From assembly GCA_007922225.1 (NCBI GenBank), contig ML679961.1:72582890-72646889 (forward strand): 64,000 nt of DNA, given 5' to 3'. Source of the stretch: Emydura subglobosa (Eukaryota > Chordata > Testudines > Chelidae). A model generated the notes under the pieces. That model did not search any database. It saw only the letters and a program-made list of their open reading frames with translations, and was not told the origin of the DNA. This document shows, piece after piece, positions 47,196-59,272 of this stretch. The translations under genes were made by a program, and so were the position numbers. Each line of letters starts with the position of its first letter. Position 1 is the first letter of the stretch.

Positions 47196-48939
47196 ATTCC
47201 TCCCCCCCAGTGTGTAGCCAGTTTTTATTCTCTTATTTGTATTGCAAAATGCAGTCTAAAACAGTGAATTGACACAGCACTCTACAAATGTAGGATCAAA
47301 CTTGCAAACTCTTACTATCTGACTTAGACCCATTGAAGCTAATGAGTTTTTAAGCCTGGTAGTAAGCAGTTCAACCAGTAGGAAAGACAAGCTCTTTGTA
47401 GCGAAAAATATGTCTTAAATCTAAAGCCCTCATTTTGCACTTGACTTAAAGGGACTGCACCGATGTCCAGGACCCATAAGAACCTGTTTAGGATAATATC
47501 TTAAAGGTCAAAATTTACTGCCACTAAAATTATGAACTTTTTGCCATTGATAATAATGGAATTGGGATGTGTAGCACAATGCTCTTATATTTGAATTTCT
47601 AAGATGACAGGAGAAGCTTTAAAATACGGGGATGGCTAGAATACTTTAATTGGTTTATTTTCTTAAAGAAAAAATGAGATATTTTCTATTTTTATTACGG
47701 TTTGTGTCAAAGTTTTTCTTTCGTTCTTTTGTTCTTTCTTTCTTAGATATCTTATATTTTGGGACCTAAGCTTTGGCTTTCTGCAGTTTCCTTTTAATGT
47801 TCCCATTTTCTTTCCATGGTCTGGGATACTGGTGAATGTGGAGTTCAAAGGGAAGAGTGAAGTAATATATGTGGTGACGGAAGTGCCTGTTGATGAAGCT
47901 CTCTCATGTCACAGATTGGAGGTCTCTGTTGAAATCCACATTGTCTGTATACTCCTGTGAATCTTGTCTTCCCCAAAAGTCTCTGTGAAAATAACACACA
48001 TCAGTCTTTTGTCCTCCTCCTTCACATAAGCAAATCTTTCCCTATCCCACTCATGAGGCCTGAGAACTAAGACCTATACTGCAACTGGTAAATATGAATT
48101 GCCTATTACTCTCGTGGGAGAGGCCTATGCTTTTGAAGCAGGAGGATCTGGGCTCCCAGGAAGATGCAAATAGCCAAGGTGTGAAGCATGTTAACTGTGA
48201 AGCCTTAGGTAGCCATGGATTTGATATAGTATGATTATGTACATACCCTGTAGTTCACACTCCTTGCCCTCACCTGTTTCATGTATTGTATAGTGTATGG
48301 TAAGGAACTTATTGATATATACAGGATGCAGACTACTTAGTCAAGATATTATATAGCATATTTTTTCCAAAGCAAGTCAATTGCTCCCACTATATACAGC
48401 CAGATAATTTCCAGGACATTAGTGAGAAAGCTGCTTTTATTTTTTTATCTGTCCCCCCCGTCCCCTCCCCCGCTTCCCCTCTTAAAAGTCATATTAGTTC
48501 TGATTAATTTATTTTCTCTGCATTATTGTAACAAACGGCTTTAATGACATTTCATTATGCATATAATGCCTTGAGTGCTTTATACAATGAAGAAATGTTT
48601 TTCTTGCTAGGGCTTTGAATTTCTACTTGCAGGAGTTCTGTAAGCTGTAATCATTTTTGAATTTGTTCTTGAATAGCTTTTAAAGTGTATTCTTTCATGA
48701 AACAAAACAGTACTTCTGGCCTGAGATCACGCTATCAACCTGGCAGAGTCAAAACAGGCGAAGGAGCACTATAAGGGTGGGCCTTATAAGTACTTATAAG
48801 TACTGGGCCAACAGATTGCTCTCTTTGCTGGTAGGCAAGGGTCAGGGATTCAGGTAATATCCCAACCTAAATCTTATGAAATAGCTTACACTTAAACCTT
48901 TCTCTTCTCTGTCCCATTCCCCACACTCTTCTCCCCAGA
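47196..48939. other. No gene seen
   Basis: Mostly unassigned. A tandem TTATAAGTAC x2 is at 48784-48803. Confidence 0.4.
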
Positions 48940-49040
48940 CCCCCCCCCCCCCCTTTTCTCTTGATAGACTCATAGAATCATAAGTTTAGAAGGGACTGCA
49001 AGAGTCATCTAGTCTAACCCCTTGCCAAGATGCAGGACGG
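48940..49040 (-). mobile_element. CR1 3' tip next to a C14 run
   Basis: C14 (48940-48953), then CATAGAATCATAAGTTTAG, AAGGGACTGCAAGAGTCATC and TAGTCTAACCCCTTGCC: the antisense 3' tip of CR1, only about 75 bases long. Confidence 0.7.
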
Positions 49041-49410
49041 TAAGAATTCTCTGCTCCTTCTATGAGATTTCAACTCCCTCTCTTCTCCTGGATGGTTAGC
49101 TCAGTTTGCTTCCCCACTTTCTCACAATCGCTCCCCGTTCCTTTGGTTCTTGTCTGACCCGCTCTTAACTTTCCACTCAGGCCTCTGGTTCATCCTTTTA
49201 TGTTCAAATAAGCTTTGTTATGGGTAGTTGCCCCTTTAATACCTGAGGCCTGGTGCCACCATTTCAGTTCTTGTGTGATAGCATAATGGACAGCTCCAGG
49301 AGTGCGAGGACTGGAATTACAAAGAGTGGTATTGAGGCTTAAGATCAAAGTGCAGTGGTATAGTTGGTTGGGATTCCAGCACTGCAGTAGTATTTCAGGT
49401 CAGGAACAAG
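49041..49410. other. No gene seen
   Basis: Possible decayed dispersed repeat (TTATGTTCAAATAAGCTTTG, TGCCCCTTTAATACCTGAGG) that I cannot classify. Confidence 0.3.
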
Positions 49411-49450
49411 GTGTGGTGGCAGGTGGCAGGTGTGGTGGCAGGTGTGGTGG
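49411..49450 (+). repeat. Minisatellite of GTGTGGTGGCAG units
   Basis: Units GTGTGGTGGCAG, GTGGCAG, GTGTGGTGGCAG, GTGTGGTGG in tandem; about 3.5 copies. It gives opposite-strand frames an artificial HTCHHTC repeat. Confidence 0.85.
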
Positions 49451-49577
49451 AATATTGTACTGTACAGGACAGCAGCAGCTAGTGGTGATCCCCCTCGTTT
49501 CTGGTGCACAGCACTTTGCCAGAGCAAGGAGAGGGAAATTCCTCTGCTGCACGTGCTCTGCATGATTCAAACTTGAT

Positions 49578-49620
49578 CTATTTTATCTTGATCTTGATCT
49601 TTTATCTTGATCTATTTTTT
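49578..49620. repeat. Tandem TCTTGATC units
   Basis: Four near-copies of TTATCTTGATC/ATCTTGATC between about 49576 and 49616. Followed by AAATAAAC at about 49626. Confidence 0.75.
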
Positions 49621-49799
49621 GCAATTAAATAAACTATTATAAAATGCCTCTCTTGGGCTCCAGTAGTCCTTGTGATCTCTTACCAATACTAAGCCCATTA
49701 CAGAACAAAACAAAATCTTATTCCTCTGCCCCACAAGCATCACAGCATACAGCTGCCAGGCAACAAGAAACCCCTCCTATACCTAAAAGGGGCCCCATC

Positions 49800-50180
49800 T
49801 CCAATTGCCTCGTTCCTGCCCCAGTGCCTGTTCAAAGAGGTGGGCTTTGCAGTCTTCCCAGAAGGTCACCAAATCTGGATTATTTCAGACCAAAGGTGAG
49901 AGGGGAGTGAGTTACACAGCTGAGCTTCCCCTGAGGAAAATACCCTTTTGGCATCTGTATTTCTTGTGTATCGAGGGAGATCCAGCTCAGGTGCCTCAAC
50001 TGACTTCAGCTAGAGCAGTAGAGCCTGGGGGAAGAGGAGGTGGTCGTTCAGGTATTCCCCAGGCTATTTTTGCCTCTACAAGTGAAAGCCAACTTACTAA
50101 AGTCCACTTATATACCTATAGGCAGCTGGTGCAGATCACAGAGCACTGACGTGCTCCTACTGAGATACTCCCATTAATGA
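49800..50180 (-). repeat. Candidate dispersed repeat
   Basis: AAAGAGGTGGGCTTTGCAGT, CTTCCCAGAAGGTCACCAAA, GCAGCTGGTGCAGATCACAG resemble a long non-coding repeat I recall from turtles; class unknown and orientation uncertain. Frames at 49644-49910 and 49805-50149 fall inside and are not taken as genes. Confidence 0.3.
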
Positions 50181-52243
50181 GCAGATTGGTGCATTACACA
50201 CTAGCTTCAGCATGTGAATGGATTTATGAGAGGACTTTGTTAGTCCAGTGTAAAGGTGATAATGCAACAGAGCATGGTTGTGTGATCCACCTCCAAACAA
50301 CTCACTGTGATCCATCCCCAGTAGCTGCTCAACTGTGTCTTTTCAATGAAATAGTGATAAAGTTGGATAAAGTCAGCATGTCAAAATAATGGATTCTGCA
50401 ATCACATACAAGTTGTTGAGGGGTGGTAATGATGGGGGAATATTAGCAAGGTCTTTTTTAATGTTGCTGCCATCTTGTAACAATTCATTTTATTTCACTT
50501 GTGTTTGCTCATCCTATGCTGGGACTGATGAAGATAATACACAAGATAATAATACAAAACTTCCAGTTGGAAGCTAGTTTTTTTCCACACTAGCTAATGT
50601 AAGAATAATTTGAGGAGCATTAAGCAAGAGCTGAGTCACCAAACCCATGGTGAAGCTTCGACTCACAGGGCTGGCAACCACAGCTCACTTAAAATGTGAC
50701 TTTTGCTTAGCCTCTGATTGCCAGTGGGTGTGGCGGTCCTGCCATAATCTGTGCTGTCCTCTGCATTAATATGTCACATTACAATACTCTGTCTTCTGGA
50801 GTCACAGGGCTGATGATAGTATTTCCTTGTGGGGAAGAAGCAAGAACAAAACAGAACTGTATAATCAGTTTGAGAAACTGAGATGAATATTATGGAGTCC
50901 AGGCAGGTGTTTTGCTGTCTGAATCTTTGTGAAGCTGCACAGTGAAAACTGGAGACTGACAGTACTTTGAGAGCAGTGGCAGGCAAAGGTTGAAAGGTTT
51001 GAAGTTCAGGTGAGATGAGCACTAGGGCTTGAAAACCCTACAGAGTTTCAGCCAACTGTCCCCACCAGAACTGAATTTGCAGTGGTTGTCAGTGAAGTAA
51101 GCCCTCTGGTATTTCAGTCTTTGCTCTCGGATTTAGAGGGATGCGTGTCCCTTAATAAGAATCTTATAGAAATTAATACAGATGACATTTATGGGCTCCT
51201 TTTGGAATATGTAATAGGACTCTATAGTGACTATTCTTAAAACTGATGGAATGAAATGGAACATCATCTTCTTTCTATAGGGTTTATGAACCTCATATAG
51301 AATCTTAAATAGGAGCAATATAATTCTCTGTTAATCTAAAAATAGAAAATTATGAATTTGTTAAATTAAATTTGGTAGGACTTTTCCACGAGGTATGTGT
51401 ACTTATATGGGGAGGAATATGCACATCTACAGGGATTGCGTTCACAACACTAGCCCAATATCTATACACATCATTCATTCTGGTACAGTGCTTACCCTTC
51501 AAATGTTAATTATATTTTCCATTTGTAAGCATCAACATTACTGCTGTATCTGGGATATCTGCTATACTGGATGGAGGTACTACCACAGTAATGTTAAGTG
51601 GGAGAAAAAGAAAGATTGTAAATATTGTATTGGTGACCCCCTATCTCTGGGACTAATGATTTGAATTTGTGCTAATGTTGGTAAACTCATTAGAACCTGA
51701 GTACAGCCTGCTCTCAAGTGGATTGTGTGTCCAACGTAATCAGTTGGTATGTCTCTAATGCACATGCATTACCCTCATACCCCTCAGGTTGATCAGACTG
51801 GGCTGGAAATCTTTGGAACAGGCTTTCTCATGAGAGTTATGGGTGTTTTCCATATCTGTCTTAGGCAGATGTTCTCTCGCAGTATCCAAACCCTCCTGGG
51901 AGAATTGGAAATCAAAGAATCACAGGGAAGTGAAAATAATAATGGGGAATGCTGAGGGAGAGAGGAAGGTAACTGAACTACATTTTTTCAAAACTCCTGC
52001 TGGGTGTTTGATTTGAATTTTGGACAACAGTTCAGATTTGTTGCTGATTTTCTAAAGTGTTTTTCCCATCCCTATTTTATACCTGTATCACAGATAGATG
52101 CTAAACTCTGTGAATAGTGCCTACATTCAGTGAAATATAAATGTAGAGTTGGTCAGAAAAATTTTGGTGGAAATCACTTTCTGTCGATGAATGCAATTCC
52201 ATTAAAATATAAATGCTTTATGAGATCATGTTGTCTTCTCCAA
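50181..52243. other. No gene seen over 2 kb
   Basis: Frames at 50177-50389, 50774-51022, 51395-51664 and 51749-51955 have no domain. Confidence 0.4.
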
Positions 52244-53125
52244 GAACGTAAGAACTTAAGAATAGCCACGCTGGGTCAGACCAATGGTCCATCTAGCACA
52301 GTGTCCTATCTTCTGAAAGTGGCCAGTACCAAGTGTTTCAGAGGGAATGAACAGAACAGGTAATTATCCATCCAAGTGATCCATCCCCTGTCAACCATTC
52401 CCAGCTTCTGGCAACAGAGACTTGGGACACTTCAGAGCATGGTTTTGCATCCCTGCCCATCCTGGCTAATAACCATTGATGGACCTATCCTCCATGAACA
52501 TATCTAGTTCTTCTTTGAACACACAGGTTGACTGTGCGTTGTGTGAAGAAATATTTCCTTTTGTTCATTTTAAACCTGCTGCCTGTTACTTTCATTTGGT
52601 GATGCCTAGCTCTTGTGTAATGAGAAGGAATAAATAACACTTCCTTATTTACTGTCTCCACAGCAGTCATGATTTTATAGACCTCTATCATATTCCTCCC
52701 TAGTCATCTCTTTTCCAAACTGAAAAGTCCCATTCCTATTAATCTCTTCTTATATGGAAGCTGTTCCATACCCCTAATCATTTTTGTTGCCCTTTTCTTT
52801 ACCTTTTCTAATTCCAATATATCCTTTTTGAAATGGGGTGATCAGATCTACACACAGCATTCAAGATGTGGGCAATATGAGGCAATATGATATTTTCTGT
52901 CTCATTATCTATCCCTATCCTAATGATTCCCAACATTCTGTTATATTCTTTGAATGTCAATGCACATTGAGTGGATGTTTTCAGAGAACTATCCACAATG
53001 ACGCCAAAATCTCTTCCTTGAGTGGTAACAGCTAATTTAGACCCCATCATTTTGTATGTATAGTTGGGATTATGTTTTCCAATGTACATTACTTTGCGTT
53101 TATCAACATTGAATTTCATCTTCCC
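52244..53125 (-). mobile_element. CR1 LINE 3' third
   Basis: Plus strand opens with AACGTAAGAACTTAAGAATA, GGGTCAGACCAATGGTCCAT, then GATGGACCTATCCTCCATGA, and ends in ATCAACATTGAATTTCATC. On the minus strand it encodes 'MKFNVDKRKVMYIGKHNPNY' (53119), 'GVIVDSSLKTSTQCALTF' and further down '[17 protein letters not shown]' (about 52680). Compared with the family consensus as I remember it, two internal pieces are missing, near 52518 and near 52872. It belongs to the same subfamily as 4076-4450, in opposite orientation. Frames are broken. Confidence 0.85.
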
Positions 53126-53189
53126 AAACCATCTTCTGTCCGCTGTACTGTTTTAACTGTAATTTTAATATTACATTAGTTATGTATTT

Positions 53190-53400
53190 AATATTATATG
53201 TTGTTTTGACACCATCAAAATGAAGCATTTTAGTAAAGTTGTTTTGATGGATCTAACTTTAAATATTTCAGAATATTTTGTTCTACAAAAAATTAGACTT
53301 TTTGTCCTGACTTGGGACAAAAACAAATTTTAAAATGTCAGTATCCCATGGAACAAAAATTGTATTTTCTAATCTGCTCCAGGTGAACGTATATGGCTCT
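53190..53400. repeat. A/T-rich 'TTTTGA/TCAAAA' dispersed repeat
   Basis: Short inverted TTTTGATGG/CCATCAAAA pair (53210, 53242) and repeated AAAAATT/AATTTT words; similar in style to 13235-13575. Confidence 0.35.
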
Positions 53401-54831
53401 TTTCCCATGTTGCACTTAATTTTCCAGATTCTAGGGAGGGATGGAAAAGACCGTCTCTTTCGAATCCTGTACATCTATCCAATGTCTTTGAATAAGGAGA
53501 ATTTGGAGAAATAGATATTTAATATGAAGTGGAGGTTCTTTCTTTAAAGTCTCTCACCTGTGCTGAAATCAGTAGCAGATGTCCCATATAAAGAAGACTC
53601 TAGTATTTCTGACCATAACAAGTACCAGAAGTCTGTTTTTTTTTAAAGTTTCATCTAATTAACTTTGCAAAACAAAGAACAAATTCCACCACTTACAGCT
53701 AGAGACAGCCTGAACCAACTTCAACATACACATGTGAGGAGTGTTGAATTTAACATTTCTCTGATTTATCATTCCATTATGGGCACAGAACCGCACTCCA
53801 TCTTTTTTTAAAGTTCCAGTCCATATCCAAATTTTACAAATGTGTCCTTTTTTGTGATGTTTGGATCCAGATCCAAACTCTGCCATTACTTCTTTAAATC
53901 TTCTGAGGATTCCCGTCACAATTTGCTGTAGACTTTTTACTGAGCTTTCTCATGTGCCCCTAACCAATTAAATGTTTTTAAATATCCCATTTTTTGTTTT
54001 ATTTTTTTCATGCCTCGGAACATAACTATACATATCTTTAAAGTAGCATGATCTCTCAATCCAATTTATCATGGTGCACTATAAGCCTTGGGAGCACTAC
54101 CTTACCAGCAGTGCTCATGAAGCACTAGTTCAGCATGATTTCTCTCACCTAATTACAACTTCAAACAGCACACAGCCAGTAAGAGGCCCTGGGGGCAATT
54201 TCAAGTGGAATTTTTGAGGACTACAGTCTTGCCATGTGTCCTAACAAGCACTAGGTGTTGCTGTGGGTCTGTGTTATATTGAGTCTGGAAGTATCCCCAC
54301 AGCAGAAGCAATTTTTGCTTCTTAAAGATGGTCCATACAACTCTGCGTGCTTTACCTTATTAAAACAGATTTCTTCTGAGCAAACATAAGATAGTTGTTC
54401 TAACAGCTAATTATTTAATTAAGTGCATGTACTAATGTGACTTAATATGCTTAGAGGCCAAGTATATCAATCCAATACAGATTAAGGAAAACTAGTCCAT
54501 TACCTCATCTACCTTTTTTCTGCTCTCCTCATAATGATGATCATGTCATACTCAAATTTAAAATGATTTCTTTTTAAAAAAGTCATTGTTGTTCCCAAAT
54601 TATGGAACTGATTATTAATCTCTCTGATGCTAAGGTGCAGCTGCAAATGTTACACAGCTGCCTGGGCTTTTTATTTTCTTGGCTTGCTTTGCTCAGCATG
54701 GCTTGTTCAAAGACAGGCCACATTTGTCTGACATGGATTCTTCCCAGGGAACAGCTGGGCTGGAATGTCAGAAAGTATATTTCAAATCCATACAATGTTT
54801 ATCATCCTGGAGATCCCAAAGTGGCTCCTCA
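53401..54831. other. No gene seen
   Basis: The frames at 53659-53919, 54583-54795 and 54602-54838 are unsupported; the last two overlap on opposite strands. Confidence 0.4.
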
Positions 54832-54955
54832 ACTATAGAAGCATAGAATTTGCAGTAAAGAATTGGACCATTGGTCCATTAAATTTGGTATCTTGCGTCA
54901 AGCAGTTGCCAATACCAAAAGCTTCAGAGGAAGGTGAACTTTTCCCATAATGTAC
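54832..54955 (-). mobile_element. Old CR1 3' tip
   Basis: AAGCATAGAATTTGCAGTAA, TTGGACCATTGGTCCATTAA, AGTTGCCAATACCAAAAGC and TTCAGAGGAAGGTGAACTT match an older CR1 3' end in antisense. Confidence 0.6.
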
Positions 54956-56251
54956 TAGTGAGCTGTGCAGTATAATTATTACAGCATCAGGCTCAGGCTA
55001 AGACTGCCTTCTTGATGACAATATTGGGAAAATGTTGGAATAAGGTAGGAAAGCATTCCTACTATTTTACTATTCTGCATTGATTAAAAAGTTATACAAT
55101 AATATGTTTTAATTTACAAATTATAATATATATTATGTTTTACCATGAACTCTTTATTCTGAAGCATCATAAAGTGGTTTATAAAGTGTCTGGAGACATC
55201 ACTGAAAGGAAGACACTTTGGGGGATGAATGTGGCAGCTGTTTAGCATCTCACTGCAGCAGTAGTGAATGTTTTAGGACAGGAAGCAAAAAAGGAATATA
55301 AAAACTCAAAGTCCTATGTACACCACAGTAACCTGGACCAAAGTTCTGGAGAAGGATTCCCAGGTTCTATGGCATTCTGGAAATTTTATGGTATTTTCTG
55401 CTAAATTTTTTAAATTGAGGATATTATTAAATATAATGAATAATGCAATCCGTACAATAGATGCTGTGCCGTTTATTTTAGTATTTATTTTGTGCTGTCT
55501 TTGCATTTCACTTTCCACTATGAAGAAGACTTTTGTATTGACATTACCTAACTGCATTACAGAAATTGACAGAGGAGAAACAGGAGACTGGCAGGAGGAG
55601 AGATGTGGGAGATGACTTGGGATCTTAGGATAAGTATACTAGCTGGGTGTTTTGCTAAAATAACAATAACAATATTGGTGTTTGAACTGTCATCTTTAGG
55701 TTTCAGAGCTAACAGTCCATTGATATGAATACGACAACATCTCACCTCTGGGCTGTTTCAAGATGTAGGGAGACTCAAGAGCACATTGCATTGGTTTACA
55801 CTCAGGTCCTGTTTTCAAAGTTATCTTTGAAATTGTGGCCTAGAAACATAATTTCGATTTGGAAAGAAAGCTCAGAAATCTGCAGCAAGGAGTAAATTCT
55901 GTGGCAAATTCCACAACTACCAACAGTGGAATAAATGAAGTTTTAGTTATGCCCAGATGAAATTGGTTAGGTCCAGAAGTAAAGTATATTTGTCCCTTGA
56001 AACAGAACATTAGTCTTTCAAGCCTGTCTCTGATTTTTCACTAATACCCGGTTTCTTTCGGTTCAAAAGATGACATACCCTGATACTGCACTTAGCAAAT
56101 TGTGAAACAATGCATTTGACTGTGTAGGGATGAATGTCTTCCCCACTTTTGTGGTAGTGGACCTAATCCCTGAAGCATGATGTTTTGATTATCCTTATCC
56201 TAGCATATAGAACTATTCTTGTAATAGGATATTCCCCAGATGGATTAGATG
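54956..56251. other. No gene seen
   Basis: Frames at 55306-55557 (minus) and 55316-55615 (plus) lie over one another; neither shows a domain. Confidence 0.4.
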
Positions 56252-56259
56252 ATCTAAAC

Positions 56260-56572
56260 CAGTGATACTCAGACCTCAGTGATTCAGGAGCCAAATTAAC
56301 GATCAACATTACCCAAAAGAGACATAGTAGTGTGAATTCATGGTTTCATTTACTATATATATAAATGAATATATATTAGTCTCACATCAAATTTACTGAC
56401 CAAGTATTCTACAATTGGTTAATAACATACTAAAAGCATCCAGATTGTTTAATAACTTAGATTGATTAATAATTTAATCACACAGTCTTTTAATATCGTG
56501 TGCTGCAAAGAGTCACAGGAGACACTTTAAAGAGCCACTTGCGGCTTCCAAGCCTCAGTCTGAGTGTCACTG
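56260..56572. mobile_element. hAT-type MITE, 313 bp, perfect 8-bp target duplication
   Basis: The element starts CAGTGATACTCAGAC (56260-56274) and ends GTCTGAGTGTCACTG (56558-56572): 15-bp inverted ends with one mismatch. ATCTAAAC flanks it on both sides (56252-56259 and 56573-56580), an exact 8-bp duplication as hAT transposases make. The ends start with CAG as in many hAT elements. The interior is AT-rich and non-coding, with AGAGCCACTTGCGGC near the right end. Confidence 0.85.
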
Positions 56573-56580
56573 ATCTAAAC

Positions 56581-57134
56581 AATCTCTAATTTCTACGGTT
56601 CAGGCAGTGTGAAGGAGCATTGCCTTTTACTTGTTTTAGCCTGAGCACCATTAATTTTAGACTTAAACTGGAAATATAATCTGTACCCACTCTTCTTGTT
56701 CCCCTTATTGAAAAACAAAGCATGTGAAAAAACATTTTCATGGAGGTTTCCATGAAGCTTTAGCTGTTTGTGTTTAGCTGTTGAAGTGACGCGTAAAACC
56801 TAAAAGAGCTGGAAAAGTATCATGAAAGCTCAGATTCTTTTCTCAGGTTCCTTTTGACTTCTCAGAATCTCTGTGGCTTGGAGATGGTACACAATCAGCT
56901 TTTGCTTTAGTGGAGGGAGCAGAAAGCGGCATTATTCCTTGTGTTGCCTGTTTCAGTTTCAACATATGCCTGTGCTTTCTGGATAGGCAAGGGGCTGTGA
57001 TGCAAATCAATACCATACACACAAAGGAACATAATACAACTATTGTTCCCAGTGATTAGATGCATTAACATGAAACCATCACGTTTCTACTGCATGCAGG
57101 GAGATGGGGGCAAGTCAGGTACTCATAATAAGAA
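56581..57134. other. No gene seen
   Basis: Unassigned sequence. Confidence 0.4.
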
Positions 57135-57365
57135 ATATGTGGCACATATATATTGTGGCAATTTACATCTTTAAAGCAATTTACAAGCATTAAAAAAAAA
57201 TTCTCCTGGTCACAACACCCCTGTGAGGTAGATAAGTACAGTGCATCTCCATTTTACAAACCTAGAAACTGAATTTGAGAGGTTGGCATTTGCCTGAAGT
57301 TTGTGTAGTGATGGGATTAGAACTCAGTGGCTCCTTGCACCCAGCCCCGTGCTAAACCCATAGGC
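57135..57365 (-). mobile_element. MIR/CORE-SINE
   Basis: AAAGCAATTTACAAGCATT, ACACCCCTGTGAGGTAGATA, CATCTCCATTTTACAAACC, TAGAAACTGAATTTGAGAGG and GATGGGATTAGAACTCAG run in the antisense order of MIR-type SINEs. Confidence 0.65.
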
Positions 57366-57664
57366 TTCTCATTAGAGAAAAGAGTTCAGAGTTGAATGAT
57401 CACCTGCTGTGAAGTGACAGCGCCTAGAAACCCAGCATAAATAATTACATCATACCACTGCAATAGAACCAGGCATTGTAAATTCAGTTTAGGAAAATCC
57501 TGCTGAATATTTATGTTGCATACATAATAGATTTGTAATACAATGTCCCATAATTTGCCTATGTGCAACTGTGTAAATTACATTCTTTGTTTTATTTTTG
57601 CTAACAAGACTCTTAAACAACAGGTTACAACTAGTCCTGAGGATGGAGTTCAGTTTTGAATAGC

Positions 57665-57723
57665 TCTTTGTTGAAGGAGTAGAGCAAAGCACTCCTTGGT
57701 TGAAGGAGTAGAGCAAAGCACTC
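57665..57723 (+). repeat. Recent tandem duplication, period 29
   Basis: TTGAAGGAGTAGAGCAAAGC followed by ACTC occurs at 57671-57694 and again, identical over 24 bases, at 57700-57723. Confidence 0.95.
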
Positions 57724-59120
57724 TCACTCTCTGATTTTTTCTGTTTTAACTTTAAAAAGTAATTTCAGCACAAATGTAAATCAGTGTTCCAGAGATGCAG
57801 ATTCAACATATATAATTGATCTCTCTGCTGTTTAGAATCAGGCCATGTTGATGATTAGTAATTTGTGTTGAAGTTTTATAGACATCTGAAACTGCGAGTA
57901 ACACATTTTTATTTTTCCTCTCTTTTTTATCTGCATAAACTTTGTATTTTCCTTTCCCTCAAGAAATCTCACATGACATTTTAGCAAGGGATATTTGTAA
58001 GAATGTCAGACTGATAAAATCTGTTAGCTGATGTCTTACCATGTTCACTCCGCTGAACAATATCCATCGTGAAGAGCCATAATGACCATGAATGTGTTTA
58101 AAGGATAGGCTTATTGCTCTACCTTGACAACATGCTTTTGAGCGCAATAGTAATACTTGGCACATACATTGTTTTTCCTCTTCAAAGTGCTTTACAAATA
58201 GTATATAATACAATTAATTAGTCCATAGCGGTTGACCTCTTGTTTTGTGGGAGAGCAGTAAATAATTGTGCTTATTCATTTATATTGCACAGTTCATGAG
58301 CATCCTAATTTTTAACAAAATGCAATAGACAGACATAATAACACACACAATGAATGATAAAGTACAACTATTAGGAAAGGGAAAGGAGGTTTTAATGATA
58401 CTTTTTAAGAAGCGAAACTGAATTGTTCTGTTTTGTGTTTTAATGAGTTTGTTTGTCATGGGCTGACCCATCCAATTTATATATTTATAGTGCACCCAGC
58501 CCTCTGGTGTCTGGATGCTGTCAATATTATTACAGGTCAGTTTCAGTTCCAATGGCTGTCTCCTCCACCCCTCTATCATTTGAGTGTGCATGGAATTGGG
58601 GTGGGTGTTCTGTTTTTGTTGTTTCGTTTCTGTTTCTTCTGTCCAAGGAAATGTACACAGGACTACTGTTCTAATATTGTTTGCAGAAAGATTGTACAGA
58701 AAGTGATGGAACTTAAATTTTGCTCCAAGGTTGCCAGACCGCATCTCATGCTAACTTCTGACAAGAAGGAATTCTGTAACTGAGAAAGCCCTTCACACAG
58801 CATGTTACTAGCATGGGCGTGGTGAGACTATGCAAATGAGCTGATATAATGTTAGTGTGGCGGTGGCTCACCAAAACCTCTCAGAACATGCTCTCTATGA
58901 TTTCCCAGAAGCCTGAGCAAATTCAGACAGAAATCGAGTGTTTGGTTAGTTAATAAAAATGCAGAGTATTCTCTCCAAGCAACCTGACCCTGAAGATTTA
59001 CTGAACCTTTCACTCTTGGTCCTTTAAACCTCTATCCTGGACCTCTGTCAGTAGTAGAGTTCCTGATGAAGGCAGTTGTGGAGGGAAAAGTGCTAGAAAG
59101 GTTCACCCTAGTGAGCACTA
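57724..59120. other. No gene seen; small MIR-like piece
   Basis: 'CTTCAAAGTGCTTTACAAAT' at about 58180-58199 resembles the 3' tip of a CORE-SINE. The frames at 58280-58744 (minus, 154 codons) and 58433-58783 (plus, 116 codons) overlap and have no domain; at most one could be real and neither is supported. Confidence 0.35.
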
Positions 59121-59272
59121 TATAGAATCATAGAAATGTAGGACTGGAAGGGACCTTGATGGGTCATCAAGTCCCATCTCCTGCATAGAGCCAGGACTAA
59201 ATATTATCTAGAGCATCCCTGACAGGTGTTTGTCTAACTTGTTCTTAAAAACCTCCCATGATGGAGATTAAT
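59121..59272 (-). mobile_element. CR1 3' fragment
   Basis: TAGAATCATAGAAATGTAGG, ACTGGAAGGGACCTTGATGG, CAAGTCCCATCTCCTGCATA and GAGCATCCCTGACAGGTGT match the antisense CR1 3' end. Confidence 0.75.

Noticed and set aside
58280..58783. 154-codon minus and 116-codon plus frames as possible genes
   Set aside because: They overlap on opposite strands, have no domain, no splice or start context, and the region is ordinary AT-rich sequence.
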